Made by a program: the position numbers and the translations under genes
Source of the DNA: Leifsonia sp. C5G2
GTDB taxonomy: Bacteria; Actinomycetota; Actinomycetes; Actinomycetales; Microbacteriaceae
Direction: 5' to 3'
DNA length: 64,000 nucleotides
Assembly: GCF_013359685.1 (NCBI RefSeq)
Contig: NZ_JABFMV010000006.1
Coordinates: 1 to 64,000 of the forward strand
Notes under the pieces: model-generated
Database searches by the model: none
Seen by the model: only the letters and a program-made list of their open reading frames with translations
Told to the model about the DNA's origin: nothing
Shown: piece by piece, positions 52,213-63,919 of the stretch
Position numbering within the stretch: position 1 is the first letter of the stretch
Layout of the letters: the number at the start of each line of letters is the position of its first letter

Positions 52213-52305
52213 AGAGTGTGAACCTTCGGTCCTTTCGGACCTCCCGGAACAACTCATTCAGCGTACTACATCGCACGCGTGAGAAAAAACTGAGGCGGGC
52301 TCGCG

Positions 52306-52620
52306 TCAGTCGAAGAGCTCGCTCAGCCAGTTCTCGCGCTTCTTCTTGTACGGGCGCTGGCCGTAGCCGTGGTCGGGGCGCTGATCGCGGTACTGCGGCT
52401 CGGCGTACAGCGGTTCCGCGTACTGCGGCGGCGCGTACGACGGAGCGGCCGGCGCGGGAACCGGTGCCGCGGTGGGCTGAGGGGCCACCCCGGCGCGGTC
52501 GATGATCTTGTCGAGCTCGCCGCGATCCAGCCAGACGCCGCGGCACTCCGGGCAGTAGTCGATCTCGATGCCGTGGCGCTCGCTCATGACGAGGACGGCC
52601 TGGTCGTTCGGACACTTCAT
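52306..52620 (-). CDS. zf-TFIIB-type zinc-ribbon protein
   Basis: A 104-residue protein with two CxxC/CPxC pairs ('MKCPNDQAVLVMSERHG', 'YCPECRGVWLDRGELDKII') that form a zinc ribbon, then a Pro/Tyr/Ala-rich linker and a basic tail. The function of these small proteins is unknown. The family usually starts at MKCP (52620). An upstream ATG at 52644 has a better ribosome binding site (GAGAGG) and would add eight residues. Confidence 0.8.
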   Translation of the reverse strand: MKCPNDQAVLVMSERHGIEIDYCPECRGVWLDRGELDKIIDRAGVAPQPTAAPVPAPAAPSYAPPQYAEPLYAEPQYRDQRPDHGYGQRPYKKKRENWLSELFD

Positions 52621-52682
52621 GCGCCCATCCAAGCGGCCGTGCATGAGAGACCTCTCAGGCGAACCCGCGAAGAGGCTGGGAG

Positions 52683-53060
52683 CTACTCCGCGGTCTCATG
52701 GACCGGCAGCTCGATCGGGAGGGTCGGGCAGTCCTTCCACAGGCGCTCGAGGGCGTAGTACATCCGGTCCTCCTCGTGGAAGACGTGCACCACCAGGTCG
52801 CCGAAGTCGAGCAGCACCCAGCGACCCTCGCCCTTGCCCTCGCGGCGCAGCGTCTTGACGCCGGCCTCGTTGAGCCGGTCCTCCACCTCGGACGCGATGG
52901 CGATGACGTTGCGCTCGACCCGGCCGCTGACGAGCAGGAAGGCGTCGGTGAGGGGCAGCGGGCCGGACACGTCGAGCGCGACGAGGTCCTGGCCGCCCTT
53001 CGCGTCGGCAGCGGCCGCGGCCACCTGGAGGATCTCGCGGGCGTGCGGGGATGCGGTCAC
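52683..53060 (-). CDS. rsfS: ribosomal silencing factor
   Basis: A 125-residue RsfS/DUF143 protein ('DLVALDVSGPLPLTDAFLLV', 'GRWVLLDFGDLVVHVFHEED', 'YYALERLWKDCP'). It binds ribosomal protein L14 and keeps the subunits apart when nutrients are low. The GTG at 53060 has GGAGG 7 bases upstream. It ends the nadD group, as in most bacteria. Confidence 0.93.
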   Translation of the reverse strand: MTASPHAREILQVAAAAADAKGGQDLVALDVSGPLPLTDAFLLVSGRVERNVIAIASEVEDRLNEAGVKTLRREGKGEGRWVLLDFGDLVVHVFHEEDRMYYALERLWKDCPTLPIELPVHETAE

Positions 53061-53121
53061 GGACGGTCCTCCGGTCGCGTTCGGTGCGGGACGGGTGCGG
53101 GTCGGGCCGGGGTGCGGATGA

Positions 53122-54444
53122 TCAGAACACCTTCAGCACGTACGCGGCCACGAGCAGGCCGATGACGCCGACGGCCAGCACGCCGGCCGTGACCATGAGC
53201 ACCACGGGCAGAGCGTTCCCGCGCTTCTTCGGCGGCGCGATGACGCCGCGCGTGGAGGTGTGGGTGCTGATCGCACGCGAAGCGCGGACCGGCTGCACCT
53301 CGGACGTGTTGAACTCGTTCTCCTCGCCGTCGAGCAGACGGTCGATGTCGGACGAGTCGATCCGGTCGGGGTGCGCGCCGGTGGCGCCCATCCCCCGCGG
53401 AAGGTCGATGGAGCCGGTCACGAGGATCTCGCCCGTGCTCGTCAGCGGAGCGGCGCTCGGCTGCGGGATGGCCGGGAGGATGAGCGCATTCGTCGTCGTC
53501 GCGGCGGTCGACTGGGCGACGTTGCGCGAGGTGATCGGCTGGTGCTGGTCGTCGAGCTCGGCGGCCGTCGACCAGTGGCCGGTCGGCGGCGTGAACGGCC
53601 GGCGCTCCTGCGCGGCGGTGTCCTCCGAGGTCGCGGCAGCGGGGGCAGCCGACGCCGCAGGAGTCTCAGATGCCTGCGCCGCGGGTGCGGGCTCGGGCGC
53701 CTGGGGTGTCGTCGGCTTCGGCGCCGCGGTCGCGCCGAAGGCAGCGAACGGCGACGCGGTGCTCTGCGTCACGGTCGGCTCGTCAGCGCCGGCGCGCGCC
53801 GCGGCGGGTGCGGACGACGGGGTGAGCGGCGCGAACGGCCATGCGGTCTTCTCGCTGGTGGAGGTCTCCGGGTTCTGCGGCGCGGCGGCGGGCTTCGGCG
53901 CCTCGCCCGTGGACGCGCCCGACTCGGCCTCGGGGCCGGAGGTGAAGGAGACGGGGAACACCTGCTCCTCGGCGCCGGCCGGGTGGTTCGCCTGCGCGTT
54001 CGCCTGCTGGGCCTGCTGCATGGCGCGCAGCTCGCGACGGGTCAGCGTGCGCTCCGGGAAGGCCGGGGCGGCAGCGGGGGCGGGCGTAGCGGGGGCGTCG
54101 GCCTGCTGATCGGGGGTCTGGAGGATGGCCATCGGCTGCGTCACGGGCTCGGGGCGCGAGGCGTCCGGTGCCTGACGGAACAGGTCGAAGGCGTCACGCG
54201 ACGGCGAGGACACACCGGGCTCGGCGAAGGCGCTCGCGGGGATGGCCGGAGCCTCGACGGACTCCTGCTCGTCGGGCTGGACGGCGTCGGCGCCGTCGGC
54301 CGTTCGCTGCGACGAGGAGGTCGTCATCTCCGGTACCTGACCGCCCGGGGTCGGCTGCGCCGTCCCCGCACGCCGGGCGAACTCCCTGGCCTGTCGCCGC
54401 GTCTGCGGCTGGCCCGTCGGCGGCTCTTCAGGCCACGATGTCAT
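53122..54444 (-). CDS. Pro/Ala-rich membrane protein between nadD and rsfS
   Basis: A 440-residue protein of low complexity. It begins '[20 protein letters not shown]', is rich in Pro, Ala, Ser and Thr, and ends in a conserved-looking segment ('[19 protein letters not shown]') and one C-terminal helix ('[20 protein letters not shown]'). This suggests a tail-anchored cytoplasmic protein. In other actinobacteria this slot between nadD and rsfS often holds an LCP protein; here it does not. The ATG at 54444 overlaps the nadD stop (ATGA) and has GGAG upstream. Confidence 0.75.
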   Translation of the reverse strand: MTSWPEEPPTGQPQTRRQAREFARRAGTAQPTPGGQVPEMTTSSSQRTADGADAVQPDEQESVEAPAIPASAFAEPGVSSPSRDAFDLFRQAPDASRPEPVTQPMAILQTPDQQADAPATPAPAAAPAFPERTLTRRELRAMQQAQQANAQANHPAGAEEQVFPVSFTSGPEAESGASTGEAPKPAAAPQNPETSTSEKTAWPFAPLTPSSAPAAARAGADEPTVTQSTASPFAAFGATAAPKPTTPQAPEPAPAAQASETPAASAAPAAATSEDTAAQERRPFTPPTGHWSTAAELDDQHQPITSRNVAQSTAATTTNALILPAIPQPSAAPLTSTGEILVTGSIDLPRGMGATGAHPDRIDSSDIDRLLDGEENEFNTSEVQPVRASRAISTHTSTRGVIAPPKKRGNALPVVLMVTAGVLAVGVIGLLVAAYVLKVF

Positions 54445-55043
54445 GCCACACTCCGATACAGATGGTGTTTGGAGATGTACTGAACCACTCCGTCCGGCAC
54501 CAAGTACCAGACCGGGAATCCCCTGCTCACCCGGCTCCGGCAATCGGTCGACGAGATCGCCAGGGCCGGAACTTCCAACAAGGATACGTCTTGCTCCGGT
54601 AATCCAGAAATACTCAAGTCATGTCCCGGGCGACTCACAGCCACGAAGTGGGCCAGCTCCCACAACTCCTGGACATTGCGCCAGCTCAGGATCTGCGCGA
54701 TGGCGTCGGCGCCGGTGATGAAGAACAGCTCGGCGTCCGGCCTCTCCTCGTGCAGGTCGCGGAGGGTGTCGATCGTGTACGTCGGACCGCTGCGGTCGAT
54801 GTCGACCCGGCTGACGGTGAACCGCGGATTGGACGCCGTGGCGATCACGGTCATCAGGTAGCGGTGCTCGGCCGGCGTCACCGGGCCCTTCTGCCAGGGC
54901 TGACCGGTGGGGACGAACACCACCTCGTCGAGCCCGAAGGACTGCGCGACCTCGCTGGCGGCGACCAGGTGGCCGTGGTGGATGGGGTCGAACGTGCCGC
55001 CCATCACGCCGATGCGCGGTCGGCCCGTCTCCGTCAGCTCCAT
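54441..55043 (-). CDS. nadD: nicotinate-nucleotide adenylyltransferase
   Basis: A 200-residue NadD with the nucleotidyltransferase signature '[20 protein letters not shown]' and C-terminal '[20 protein letters not shown]', a variant of the usual ISSTxIR. It makes deamido-NAD from nicotinate mononucleotide and ATP. It is normal in length and lies in the usual proA-nadD-rsfS order. Confidence 0.93.
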   Translation of the reverse strand: MELTETGRPRIGVMGGTFDPIHHGHLVAASEVAQSFGLDEVVFVPTGQPWQKGPVTPAEHRYLMTVIATASNPRFTVSRVDIDRSGPTYTIDTLRDLHEERPDAELFFITGADAIAQILSWRNVQELWELAHFVAVSRPGHDLSISGLPEQDVSLLEVPALAISSTDCRSRVSRGFPVWYLVPDGVVQYISKHHLYRSVA

Positions 55044-55055
55044 GCCCGCGGTGGG

Positions 55056-55292
55056 TCAGTGCCCCTGCGTCGGGTGGCCGCTGCCGTGGTGCGTCGCACC
55101 GGGGGCGCCGGCGTGGGCCGCGGCGTCGGGCGCCGAACGGTGGCTGTGCCGGTTGGCCACGTCCTTGAAGCTCCAGGTCACGAAGACCAGGGCGATGAAG
55201 ATCACGATCGCGATCGCGCCGAAGGCCCAGGTGGGCATCGGCAGCTCGACGTGGGTCTCCGCCTCGGCGAGGACGGTCGTCAGGAATGACAT
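55056..55292 (-). CDS. small single-helix membrane protein
   Basis: A 78-residue protein with one helix ('WAFGAIAIVIFIALVFVTWS') and a His/Ala-rich cytoplasmic tail. It lies between proA and nadD, 12 bases before nadD. AAAGGA precedes the ATG. A small protein of this type is common at this place in Microbacteriaceae, as I recall; function is unknown. Confidence 0.75.
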   Translation of the reverse strand: MSFLTTVLAEAETHVELPMPTWAFGAIAIVIFIALVFVTWSFKDVANRHSHRSAPDAAAHAGAPGATHHGSGHPTQGH

Positions 55293-55346
55293 CGTGCGTG
55301 ATCCTTTCTCGAGGGCGTCAAGCCCTTCGACAAGTCTAGCGGTCGC

Positions 55347-56627
55347 CTACGCGCGGATCTGGCCGGACCCGCGGACGATCCACTTGGTACTGGTGAGCTC
55401 CGGCAGGCCCATCGGGCCGCGGGCGTGCAGCTTCTGGGTCGAGATCCCCACCTCGGCGCCGAACCCGAACTCCCCGCCGTCGGTGAAGCGCGTTGAGGCG
55501 TTGACCATCACGACCGCGGAGTCGACCTCGGCGAGGAAGCGCTCGGCGTTCGCGAGGTCGTTGGTGACGATCGACTCGGTGTGCTGCGTCGAGTACCGGC
55601 GGATGTGGTCGATCGCCTCGTCGAGGTCGTCGACCACCTTCACCGAGATGTCGAGGCTCATGTGCTCGGTGGCGTAGTCCTCCTCCGTCACCGGCACGGA
55701 CTCCGGCGCGAACGGCCGAGACCGCTCGTCGGCGTGGATGGTGACCCCGGACTCGCGCAGCGCGCCCAGCACCGGTGGCAGCAGCCGCTCGGCGGCGGCG
55801 CGGTGCACGAGCAGCGTCTCGACGGCGTTGCAGACGCTCGGCCGCTGCACCTTGGCGTTGCGGACGATGTCGACCGCCCAGTCTTCGCGCGCCGACTCGT
55901 CGAGCACGATGTGCACGACCCCGGCGCCGGTCTCGATGACGGGCACGGTGGACTGCGTGACGACGGCCTGGATGAGGTCGGCGCTCCCCCGCGGGATCAG
56001 CACGTCGACGAGACCGCGGGCCGTCATCAGCTCGGCCGCGCCCTCCCGGCCGAAGTCGTCGATGGTCTGGACCGCCTCGGCCGGCAGCCCGGCGGACGCC
56101 AGCGCCTCGCGGATCACGCCGACCAGCACGCGGTTGGTCTCGATCGCCGCGCTGCCGCCGCGCAGCACCGCGGCGTTGCCGCTCTTGATCGCGAGGGCCG
56201 CGATGTCGATGGTCACGTTCGGCCGCGCCTCGTAGATGGCGCCGACGACGCCGAACGGCACGCGCACCTCGGTGATCTTGACGCCGTTCGGGAGCGCGCT
56301 GCCGCGCACCGCCTGGCCCACCGGGTCGGTCAGCGCGACGACCTCGAGCACCGCGTCGGCGAGGCCCTGCAGGCGCGCCGGGGTTAGTGTCAGCCGGTCG
56401 AGCAGGCCCGTCGACAGGCCGTTCTCGCGGCCGTTGGCGAGGTCGAGCTCGTTGGCCGGGAGGATGTCGGACGACGCGGCGAGGACGCCGTCGGCGATGG
56501 CCCGCAGCGCGCGGTTCTTCTGCTCCGTCGTGGCCGTCGCCAGGGCACGCGACGCCGTCTTGGCGGCGGCCAGCCGCTCGTGCAGCGAGAGGGCGGCCGT
56601 GGGGGCCGCACCGATGATCGAGGACAT
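55347..56627 (-). CDS. proA: gamma-glutamyl phosphate reductase
   Basis: A 426-residue ProA. Conserved blocks are 'EVRVPFGVVGAIYEARPNVT', 'VQRPSVCNAVETLLVH' with the catalytic cysteine, and 'FGFGAEVGISTQKLHARGPM'. It catalyses the second step of proline synthesis. It lies 9 bases behind proB. Confidence 0.95.
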   Translation of the reverse strand: MSSIIGAAPTAALSLHERLAAAKTASRALATATTEQKNRALRAIADGVLAASSDILPANELDLANGRENGLSTGLLDRLTLTPARLQGLADAVLEVVALTDPVGQAVRGSALPNGVKITEVRVPFGVVGAIYEARPNVTIDIAALAIKSGNAAVLRGGSAAIETNRVLVGVIREALASAGLPAEAVQTIDDFGREGAAELMTARGLVDVLIPRGSADLIQAVVTQSTVPVIETGAGVVHIVLDESAREDWAVDIVRNAKVQRPSVCNAVETLLVHRAAAERLLPPVLGALRESGVTIHADERSRPFAPESVPVTEEDYATEHMSLDISVKVVDDLDEAIDHIRRYSTQHTESIVTNDLANAERFLAEVDSAVVMVNASTRFTDGGEFGFGAEVGISTQKLHARGPMGLPELTSTKWIVRGSGQIRA

Positions 56628-56636
56628 GCGTCGATT

Positions 56637-59125
<2,489 letters not shown>

Positions 59126-59383
59126 TCAGGCCTCGGCAGCGACGATGTTGACGACCTTGCGGCCGCCCTTCGAGCCGAACTCGACCGCACCCGCCGCGAG
59201 GGCGAACAGCGTGTCGTCGCCGCCACGGCCGACGTTCACGCCGGGGTGGAAGTGGGTGCCGCGCTGGCGGACCAGGATCTCACCCGCGTTGACGGTCTGG
59301 CCGCCGAAGCGCTTCACGCCGAGGCGCTGCGCGTTGGAGTCGCGGCCGTTGCGAGTGGAGCTCGCTCCCTTTTTGTGTGCCAT
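59126..59383 (-). CDS. rpmA: 50S ribosomal protein L27
   Basis: An 85-residue L27 beginning '[20 protein letters not shown]', a highly conserved start. It has no N-terminal extension of the Firmicutes kind. GAGGAG precedes the ATG. It contacts the tRNA ends at the peptidyl-transferase centre. Confidence 0.97.
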   Translation of the reverse strand: MAHKKGASSTRNGRDSNAQRLGVKRFGGQTVNAGEILVRQRGTHFHPGVNVGRGGDDTLFALAAGAVEFGSKGGRKVVNIVAAEA

Positions 59384-59413
59384 GTCTTCTTCTCCTCGAG
59401 AACGGTCTGTCGG

Positions 59414-59722
59414 CTACTTGATGCCGGTGATCTTGACGCGGGTGAGCTCCTGGCGGTGGCCCTGGCGCTTCTTGTAGCCGGTCTTGTTCTTGAACTTCTG
59501 GATGACGATCTTCGGGCCGCGCAGGTCGCCCAGCACCTCGGCCGTCACGGTGACCTTGGCGAGCGACTTGGCGTCGGAGGTGATCTTGTCGCCGTCGACC
59601 AGCAGCACCGGCGCGAGCTCGACCTTGCCGTCCTTGTCGGCCTTGATGCGGTCCATCGTCACGATGGTGCCGACCTCGACCTTCTCCTGCCGGCCACCGG
59701 CGCGCACAACTGCGTAAACCAC
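59414..59722 (-). CDS. rplU: 50S ribosomal protein L21
   Basis: A 102-residue L21 ('[20 protein letters not shown]', C-terminal '[20 protein letters not shown]'). It starts at a GTG (59722) with AAAGG 9 bases upstream. It is the first gene of the operon and is preceded by a leader of about 160 bases. Confidence 0.96.
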   Translation of the reverse strand: MVYAVVRAGGRQEKVEVGTIVTMDRIKADKDGKVELAPVLLVDGDKITSDAKSLAKVTVTAEVLGDLRGPKIVIQKFKNKTGYKKRQGHRQELTRVKITGIK

Positions 59723-59882
59723 TTGTCAGTACCTTTTCATCGGGGAACAGCTCCTGGCGTAGCCTTCGGACCTGGTCCTGCTCTTCAACTGTTCTGGAAA
59801 ATGAGTCCGGCCGGCTGCTACTGCTGCCGGCGGCTCTCAGAAAACCATGATGGGGGTTCGGGTCGGGCCCGACACACACCAA
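59723..59882 (-). promoter_or_regulatory. 5' leader of the rplU operon
   Basis: About 160 bases between the inferred transcription start and rplU. It contains GC-rich complementary stretches (around 59800-59835, GCCGGCCGG and GCCGGCGGC). L21 operons in other phyla have structured autoregulatory leaders; a similar role here is only an inference. Confidence 0.35.
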
Positions 59883-59888
59883 CGGTCA

Positions 59889-59917
59889 ACTTTACCCGAC
59901 ACGCCACCGACCGTCAA
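59889..59917 (-). promoter_or_regulatory. sigma-A promoter of the rplU-rpmA-obg operon
   Basis: On the minus strand TTGACG (59917-59912) and TAAAGT (59894-59889) are separated by exactly 17 bases. This is the best vegetative promoter match in the window. Confidence 0.7.
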
Positions 59918-59978
59918 TTCAGCGGGGGTGTCGGGACCGAACCATCCCGCCTGCGGGACCGGTTCCTACAATCATTCT

Positions 59979-60254
59979 ATGACGGTCCTGATCGATCCCC
60001 CGGCATGGCCGGCCCACGGCATGTTGTGGTCGCACCTGGTCAGCGACGCGTCGCTCGCCGAGCTGCACGCCTTCGCCGAGGCCAACGGGGTGCAGCGCAG
60101 GGCGTTCGATCTCGACCACTACGACGTGCCCGACCGCCGCTACGACGAGCTGGTGGCCGCGGGGGCGCATCCCGTCTCCGGCCACGAGCTGGTCTCGCGC
60201 CTCATCGCGAGCGGTCTGCGCGTGCGGGCGAAGGACCGCACCCGCCGCCATTGA
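59979..60254 (+). CDS. DUF4031 domain protein
   Basis: A 91-residue protein with the DUF4031 pattern 'TVLIDPPAWPAHGMLWSHLV', 'RRAFDLDHYDVPDRRYDEL' and 'ELVSRLIASGLRVR'. The function is unknown. TACAAT at 59967-59972 lies 6 bases before the ATG, so it is leaderless. Confidence 0.82.
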   Translation: MTVLIDPPAWPAHGMLWSHLVSDASLAELHAFAEANGVQRRAFDLDHYDVPDRRYDELVAAGAHPVSGHELVSRLIASGLRVRAKDRTRRH

Positions 60255-60261
60255 CCGGTGC

Positions 60262-60300
60262 CCGCGCCGAGTGGTGACATCTCGGCTCCACTCGGCGCGG
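60262..60300. terminator. 13-bp inverted repeat between convergent genes
   Basis: CCGCGCCGAGTGG (60262-60274) pairs exactly with 60288-60300 across 13 bases and is followed by AAAA on the plus strand. It separates the DUF4031 gene from the RNase E/G gene. Confidence 0.6.
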
Positions 60301-60357
60301 AAAACCCCGACGACTCACCACTCGATGCCGGGCGGCCGGGCCCGCCGGCCGAGGCCC

Positions 60358-62925
60358 CTACTCGGACTTGGGAGCGAGCTCCCCGCCCGCGATGACGGTG
60401 GTGCTGGCGCGACGGCTGCGGCTGCGGCCCTGACCCGGCTCCTTCGGAGCGGGCAGCGCGTCGAGCACGGAATCGAGCAGGTGCTCGGTCTCCTCCGCCG
60501 ACGGACGCGGCGCGGGCGCGTGCACGGCAGCAGGCTCAGGGAGGTCGAGCAGCGGCAGCACGGTCTCCGCCTCCTGCTCGGCGTCGGCCGCCGGTGCGGC
60601 CGGAGCCTCGGCTGCCACCGGCTCCTCCTCGGGCGCCTCGGCGGCCGGAGCCGCCTCCTGCGCCTGCTGCCGGTCGGCCCCGCCCTTGCCCTTGCGGCGG
60701 CGCTTCTTGGTGGCCGTGACCTCCGTCACCGTCACCTCCTCGACGCTGACCTCCGTCGCCTCGGCGGACGCGTCGGCGTCGTGCGCCCTCGCCTCCTCCT
60801 CGTGGTGGATGGTGGAGGCGGCGATCTTGGCGAGCGCGTTCTTGGCGTCGTCGGTGATGGCGTGCGTGCCGGTGTGGCCGTTCCCGTTCCCGTTCCCGTT
60901 CCCGTTGCCGTTCGCGGGCCCGCTGCCGTTGCCGCCCCGGCCGCGCCGGCGCTCGTTCTGCTGCGGCTGCTGCTGCTGGCGGTGCTTCACGACGGGGTCG
61001 TGGTGCACGATGACCCCGCGCCCGGCGCACACCTCGCACGCCTCGCTGAAGGTCTCCAGCAGGCCGAGGCCGAGCTTCTTGCGGGTCATCTGCACGAGAC
61101 CGAGCGAGGTGACCTCGGCCACCTGGTGCTTCGTCCGGTCGCGGCTGAGGCACTCCACCAGGCGGCGCAGCACCAGATCGCGGTTCGACTCGAGGACCAT
61201 GTCGATGAAGTCGACGACGATGATGCCGCCGATGTCGCGCAGGCGGAGCTGCCGGACGATCTCCTCCGCGGCCTCGAGGTTGTTCTTGGTGACCGTCTCC
61301 TCGAGGTTGCCGCCGGAGCCGACGAACTTGCCGGTGTTGACGTCCACCACGGTCATCGCCTCGGTGCGGTCGATGACGAGCGAGCCGCCGGAGGGCAGCC
61401 ACACCTTCCGCTCGAGCGCCTTCTCGATCTGCTCGGTGATCCGGTACTCGTCGAAGGCATCCCGCTCGCCCGTGTAGGCCTCGACGCGGTCGAGGAGGTC
61501 GGGGGCGACCTGGCGGAGGTAGTTCTCGATCGTCTGACGGGCGTCGTCTCCGGAGATGACCAGCTTCTGGAAGTCCTCGTTGAAGACGTCGCGGATGATC
61601 TTGATCAGGAGGTCCGGCTCGCTGTGCAGGAGCGCGGGCGCCTGCTGCGACTCGACGCGGGTGCTGATGTCGGCCCACTGCGCCTTGAGGCGGTTGACGT
61701 CGAGCGTCAGCTGCTCCTCGGTCGCGCCCTCGGCGGCGGTGCGGACGATGACGCCGGCGCTCTCCGGCAGCACCTCCTTGAGGATCTTCTTCAGGCGCGA
61801 GCGCTCGGTGTCCGGGAGCTTGCGGCTGATGCCGTTCATGGAGCCGTTCGGCACGTACACGAGGTAGCGGCCGGGCAGCGAGATCTGGCTGGTCAGCCGG
61901 GCGCCCTTGTGGCCCACCGGGTCCTTGGTCACCTGCACGAGCACGCGGTCGCCCGCCTTCAGGGCGAGCTCGATGCGGCGCGGCTGGTTGCCGGTCTCGA
62001 CGGCGTCCCAGTCCACCTCGCCGGAGTAGAGGACGGCGTTGCGGCCACGTCCGATGTCGACGAAGGCGGCCTCCATGCTCGGGAGGACGTTCTGCACCCG
62101 GCCGAGGTAGACGTTGCCGATGAGCGACGCCTCCTGTGAACGGGCCACGTAGTGCTCGACGAGGACCTTGTCCTCCAGCACGCCGAGCTGGATGCGGCCG
62201 CCCTTCGAGCGCACCACCATCTGCCGGTCGACCGACTCGCGGCGGGCGAGGAACTCGGCCTCGGTGATGACCGGACGGCGGCGCCCGGCATCGCGGCCGT
62301 CGCGGCGGCGCTGCTTCTTGGCCTCGAGGCGGGTGGAGCCCTTGACCTTCTGCGGCTCCGTGATGAGCTCCGGCTCGCGTGGCGTGCGCACCCGCACGAC
62401 CGTGTTGGCCGGGTCGTTGGCACCATCGCGGCCCGACTCCCCCGCGCGGCGGCGCGAGCGGCGGCGGACACCGCCGGCCGGCTCCTCGTCGTCCTCGGGG
62501 AGGGGCGGGAGCGGCAGCACATCGGGCGCCTGGAAGAGCAGCGTGGTCGGCGGCAGGCCGGGCGCGGCGGCGCCGGCGGCCGGGGGCTCCGGCTCGCCGT
62601 GCTGCTCGGGGAGCGCCGGCGGCTCGTGCGCGGCCTGGGCTGCGCCCGCGGCGGGAGCGGCGGCCTCAGGGGTCGTGCCCTGCTCACCGGCCTCTGCAGC
62701 GTCCACTTCGGCCGCGTCCACCTCGGGCGCGTCCACTCCTGCTGCGTCGCCCTGGTGCGAGCCGGCCTCCGCAGCCGGTGCCGCGGGAGTCTCGGAGACG
62801 TCGGCGGAGTCCGCCGGCGAGCCCCTCCTGACGACGCGTCGCGCGCCGAAGAGGCCCTTCCGCTTCCGTCCTCCTGCTTCCGTCTCGTTGTTGTCCGTGT
62901 TGTCGATGTTCTCGTTATCCACCAT
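60358..62925 (-). CDS. rne: ribonuclease E/G
   Basis: An 855-residue endoribonuclease. A long acidic Pro/Ala-rich N-terminal arm (to about 230) is followed by the S1 domain ('EASLIGNVYLGRVQNVLPSM'), the DNase-like catalytic core with 'VVDVNTGKFVG' and 'IIVVDFIDM' (metal-binding Asp residues) and the zinc-link cysteines 'CEVCAGRG'. A disordered tail with 'GNGNGNGNGNGH' and a Lys/Arg cluster follows. Actinobacterial RNase E has arms on both sides of the core. It cleaves mRNA and rRNA precursors. The ATG at 62925 has GAGGAG 10 bases upstream. Confidence 0.92.
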   Translation of the reverse strand: MVDNENIDNTDNNETEAGGRKRKGLFGARRVVRRGSPADSADVSETPAAPAAEAGSHQGDAAGVDAPEVDAAEVDAAEAGEQGTTPEAAAPAAGAAQAAHEPPALPEQHGEPEPPAAGAAAPGLPPTTLLFQAPDVLPLPPLPEDDEEPAGGVRRRSRRRAGESGRDGANDPANTVVRVRTPREPELITEPQKVKGSTRLEAKKQRRRDGRDAGRRRPVITEAEFLARRESVDRQMVVRSKGGRIQLGVLEDKVLVEHYVARSQEASLIGNVYLGRVQNVLPSMEAAFVDIGRGRNAVLYSGEVDWDAVETGNQPRRIELALKAGDRVLVQVTKDPVGHKGARLTSQISLPGRYLVYVPNGSMNGISRKLPDTERSRLKKILKEVLPESAGVIVRTAAEGATEEQLTLDVNRLKAQWADISTRVESQQAPALLHSEPDLLIKIIRDVFNEDFQKLVISGDDARQTIENYLRQVAPDLLDRVEAYTGERDAFDEYRITEQIEKALERKVWLPSGGSLVIDRTEAMTVVDVNTGKFVGSGGNLEETVTKNNLEAAEEIVRQLRLRDIGGIIVVDFIDMVLESNRDLVLRRLVECLSRDRTKHQVAEVTSLGLVQMTRKKLGLGLLETFSEACEVCAGRGVIVHHDPVVKHRQQQQPQQNERRRGRGGNGSGPANGNGNGNGNGNGHTGTHAITDDAKNALAKIAASTIHHEEEARAHDADASAEATEVSVEEVTVTEVTATKKRRRKGKGGADRQQAQEAAPAAEAPEEEPVAAEAPAAPAADAEQEAETVLPLLDLPEPAAVHAPAPRPSAEETEHLLDSVLDALPAPKEPGQGRSRSRRASTTVIAGGELAPKSE
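60880..60912 (+). repeat. GTTCCC hexamer repeat inside rne
   Basis: Four perfect GTTCCC units (60880-60903), then GTTGCC and GTT. On the coding strand they give alternating Gly-Asn codons. The unit is two codons, so slippage would change length without breaking the frame. Confidence 0.8.
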
Positions 62926-63234
62926 CGCTGGTGCACTCCTCGACCGGTGCGGTTCCCCGCTCACCGGGTACTCTCCGTCGGGAGGCGGCGCGTGCGGCGC
63001 CTCCCTCAATCCTGTTCGGATGCCTCCGGGCTCGTGGCGCGGCCTGCATCCGGCTCATGTTCTCGACCGGCCACGCGGGCCGGAAGTTCTTCCGGGCGCT
63101 CCGGGCGCCCTCAAGCCTTCTGTCGGTGCTCCCGGCCTGGGCCGGGACGACTGCTGCAAAGATTATCGCACGGGCCGAGGCGGTGACGGGTCTCCTCCCA
63201 GGGCGACACGCAGGGAGCGTGCCATAATCCGAGG
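62926..63234. other. 309-nt divergent region between rne and the VKOR gene
   Basis: No gene is seen. On the minus strand TGC-GATAAT (-10 at 63167-63162) is an extended -10 that would start rne about 230 bases upstream of its ATG. The leader includes a hairpin GGGAGGCG/CGCCTCCC (62980-63005). A long structured rne leader is used for autoregulation in E. coli; the same here is an inference. A CATAAT at about 63223-63228 serves the VKOR gene. Confidence 0.45.
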
Positions 63235-63852
63235 GTGTCAGCCAGTCCCGCCGAGGCCTCGTACCGCCGCCCGACCGCACTCGCCATCTTCCTCATCGTC
63301 GCCGGAGCCATCGGGTTCTGGGCCGCGTTCATGCTCACGGTGGACAAGTTCCACCTGCTGCAGGACCCGGGCGCCCAGCTCTCCTGCAACTTCTCGGTGC
63401 TGGTGGGGTGCTCGAAGAACCTGAACTCCTGGCAGGGCTCCCTGCTGGGCTTCCCGAACCCGATCCTGGGTCTCGCGGGCTGGACGGCGACCATCGCGGT
63501 CGGCGTCGGGCTCTTCGCCACCCGGGCGCGGTTCGCCCGGTGGTACTGGATCGCCTTCAACGTCGGCGTGGTGCTGGCGCTGGCGCTGGTCATCTTCCTG
63601 ATCACGACCTCGCTGACCGTGCTCAACGTGCTGTGCCCGTGGTGCATGGTCACCTGGGCCGTCACGATCCCGACCTTCTGGGCGGTGACCCTCTACAACC
63701 TCAAGGAGGGCAACATCCCCGTCCCGGAGCGGGCGAGGCGGTTCTTCCGCACCCTGTACAGCTGGGTGCCGCTCATCACGATCGTCAGCTACGCCATCGT
63801 GGCGGTGCTGGCGCAGATCCAGCTCGACTGGATCCACCGCGCCTTCGTCTGA
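63235..63852 (+). CDS. VKOR-family membrane thiol oxidoreductase
   Basis: A 205-residue membrane protein with four to five helices. It has the active-site motif 'VLCPWCMVTW' (CPWC) and a loop cysteine in 'VGCSKNLNSWQGSLLGFP'. Bacterial VKORs reoxidise DsbA-like proteins and so help form disulfides outside the cell. The start is GTG 63235, 6 bases after CATAAT, which suggests a leaderless mRNA. Confidence 0.88.
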   Translation: MSASPAEASYRRPTALAIFLIVAGAIGFWAAFMLTVDKFHLLQDPGAQLSCNFSVLVGCSKNLNSWQGSLLGFPNPILGLAGWTATIAVGVGLFATRARFARWYWIAFNVGVVLALALVIFLITTSLTVLNVLCPWCMVTWAVTIPTFWAVTLYNLKEGNIPVPERARRFFRTLYSWVPLITIVSYAIVAVLAQIQLDWIHRAFV

Positions 63853-63865
63853 GCCCGTTCGTCGC

Positions 63866-63900
63866 GAATGCCGCCCGTTCGGTCCGAACGGGCGGCATTC
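63866..63900. terminator. 17-bp perfect hairpin between convergent genes
   Basis: GAATGCCGCCCGTTCGG (63866-63882) pairs exactly with 63884-63900, with a single-base centre. It lies between the VKOR and ndk genes and should end both transcripts. Confidence 0.75.
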
Positions 63901-63919
63901 CTGACGAACCGCGGAGCGA

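Noticed and set aside
60880-60912. Regular hexamer array as a CRISPR or regulatory repeat
   Set aside because: There are no spacers, the unit is two codons, and it lies in frame inside the RNase E/G tail.
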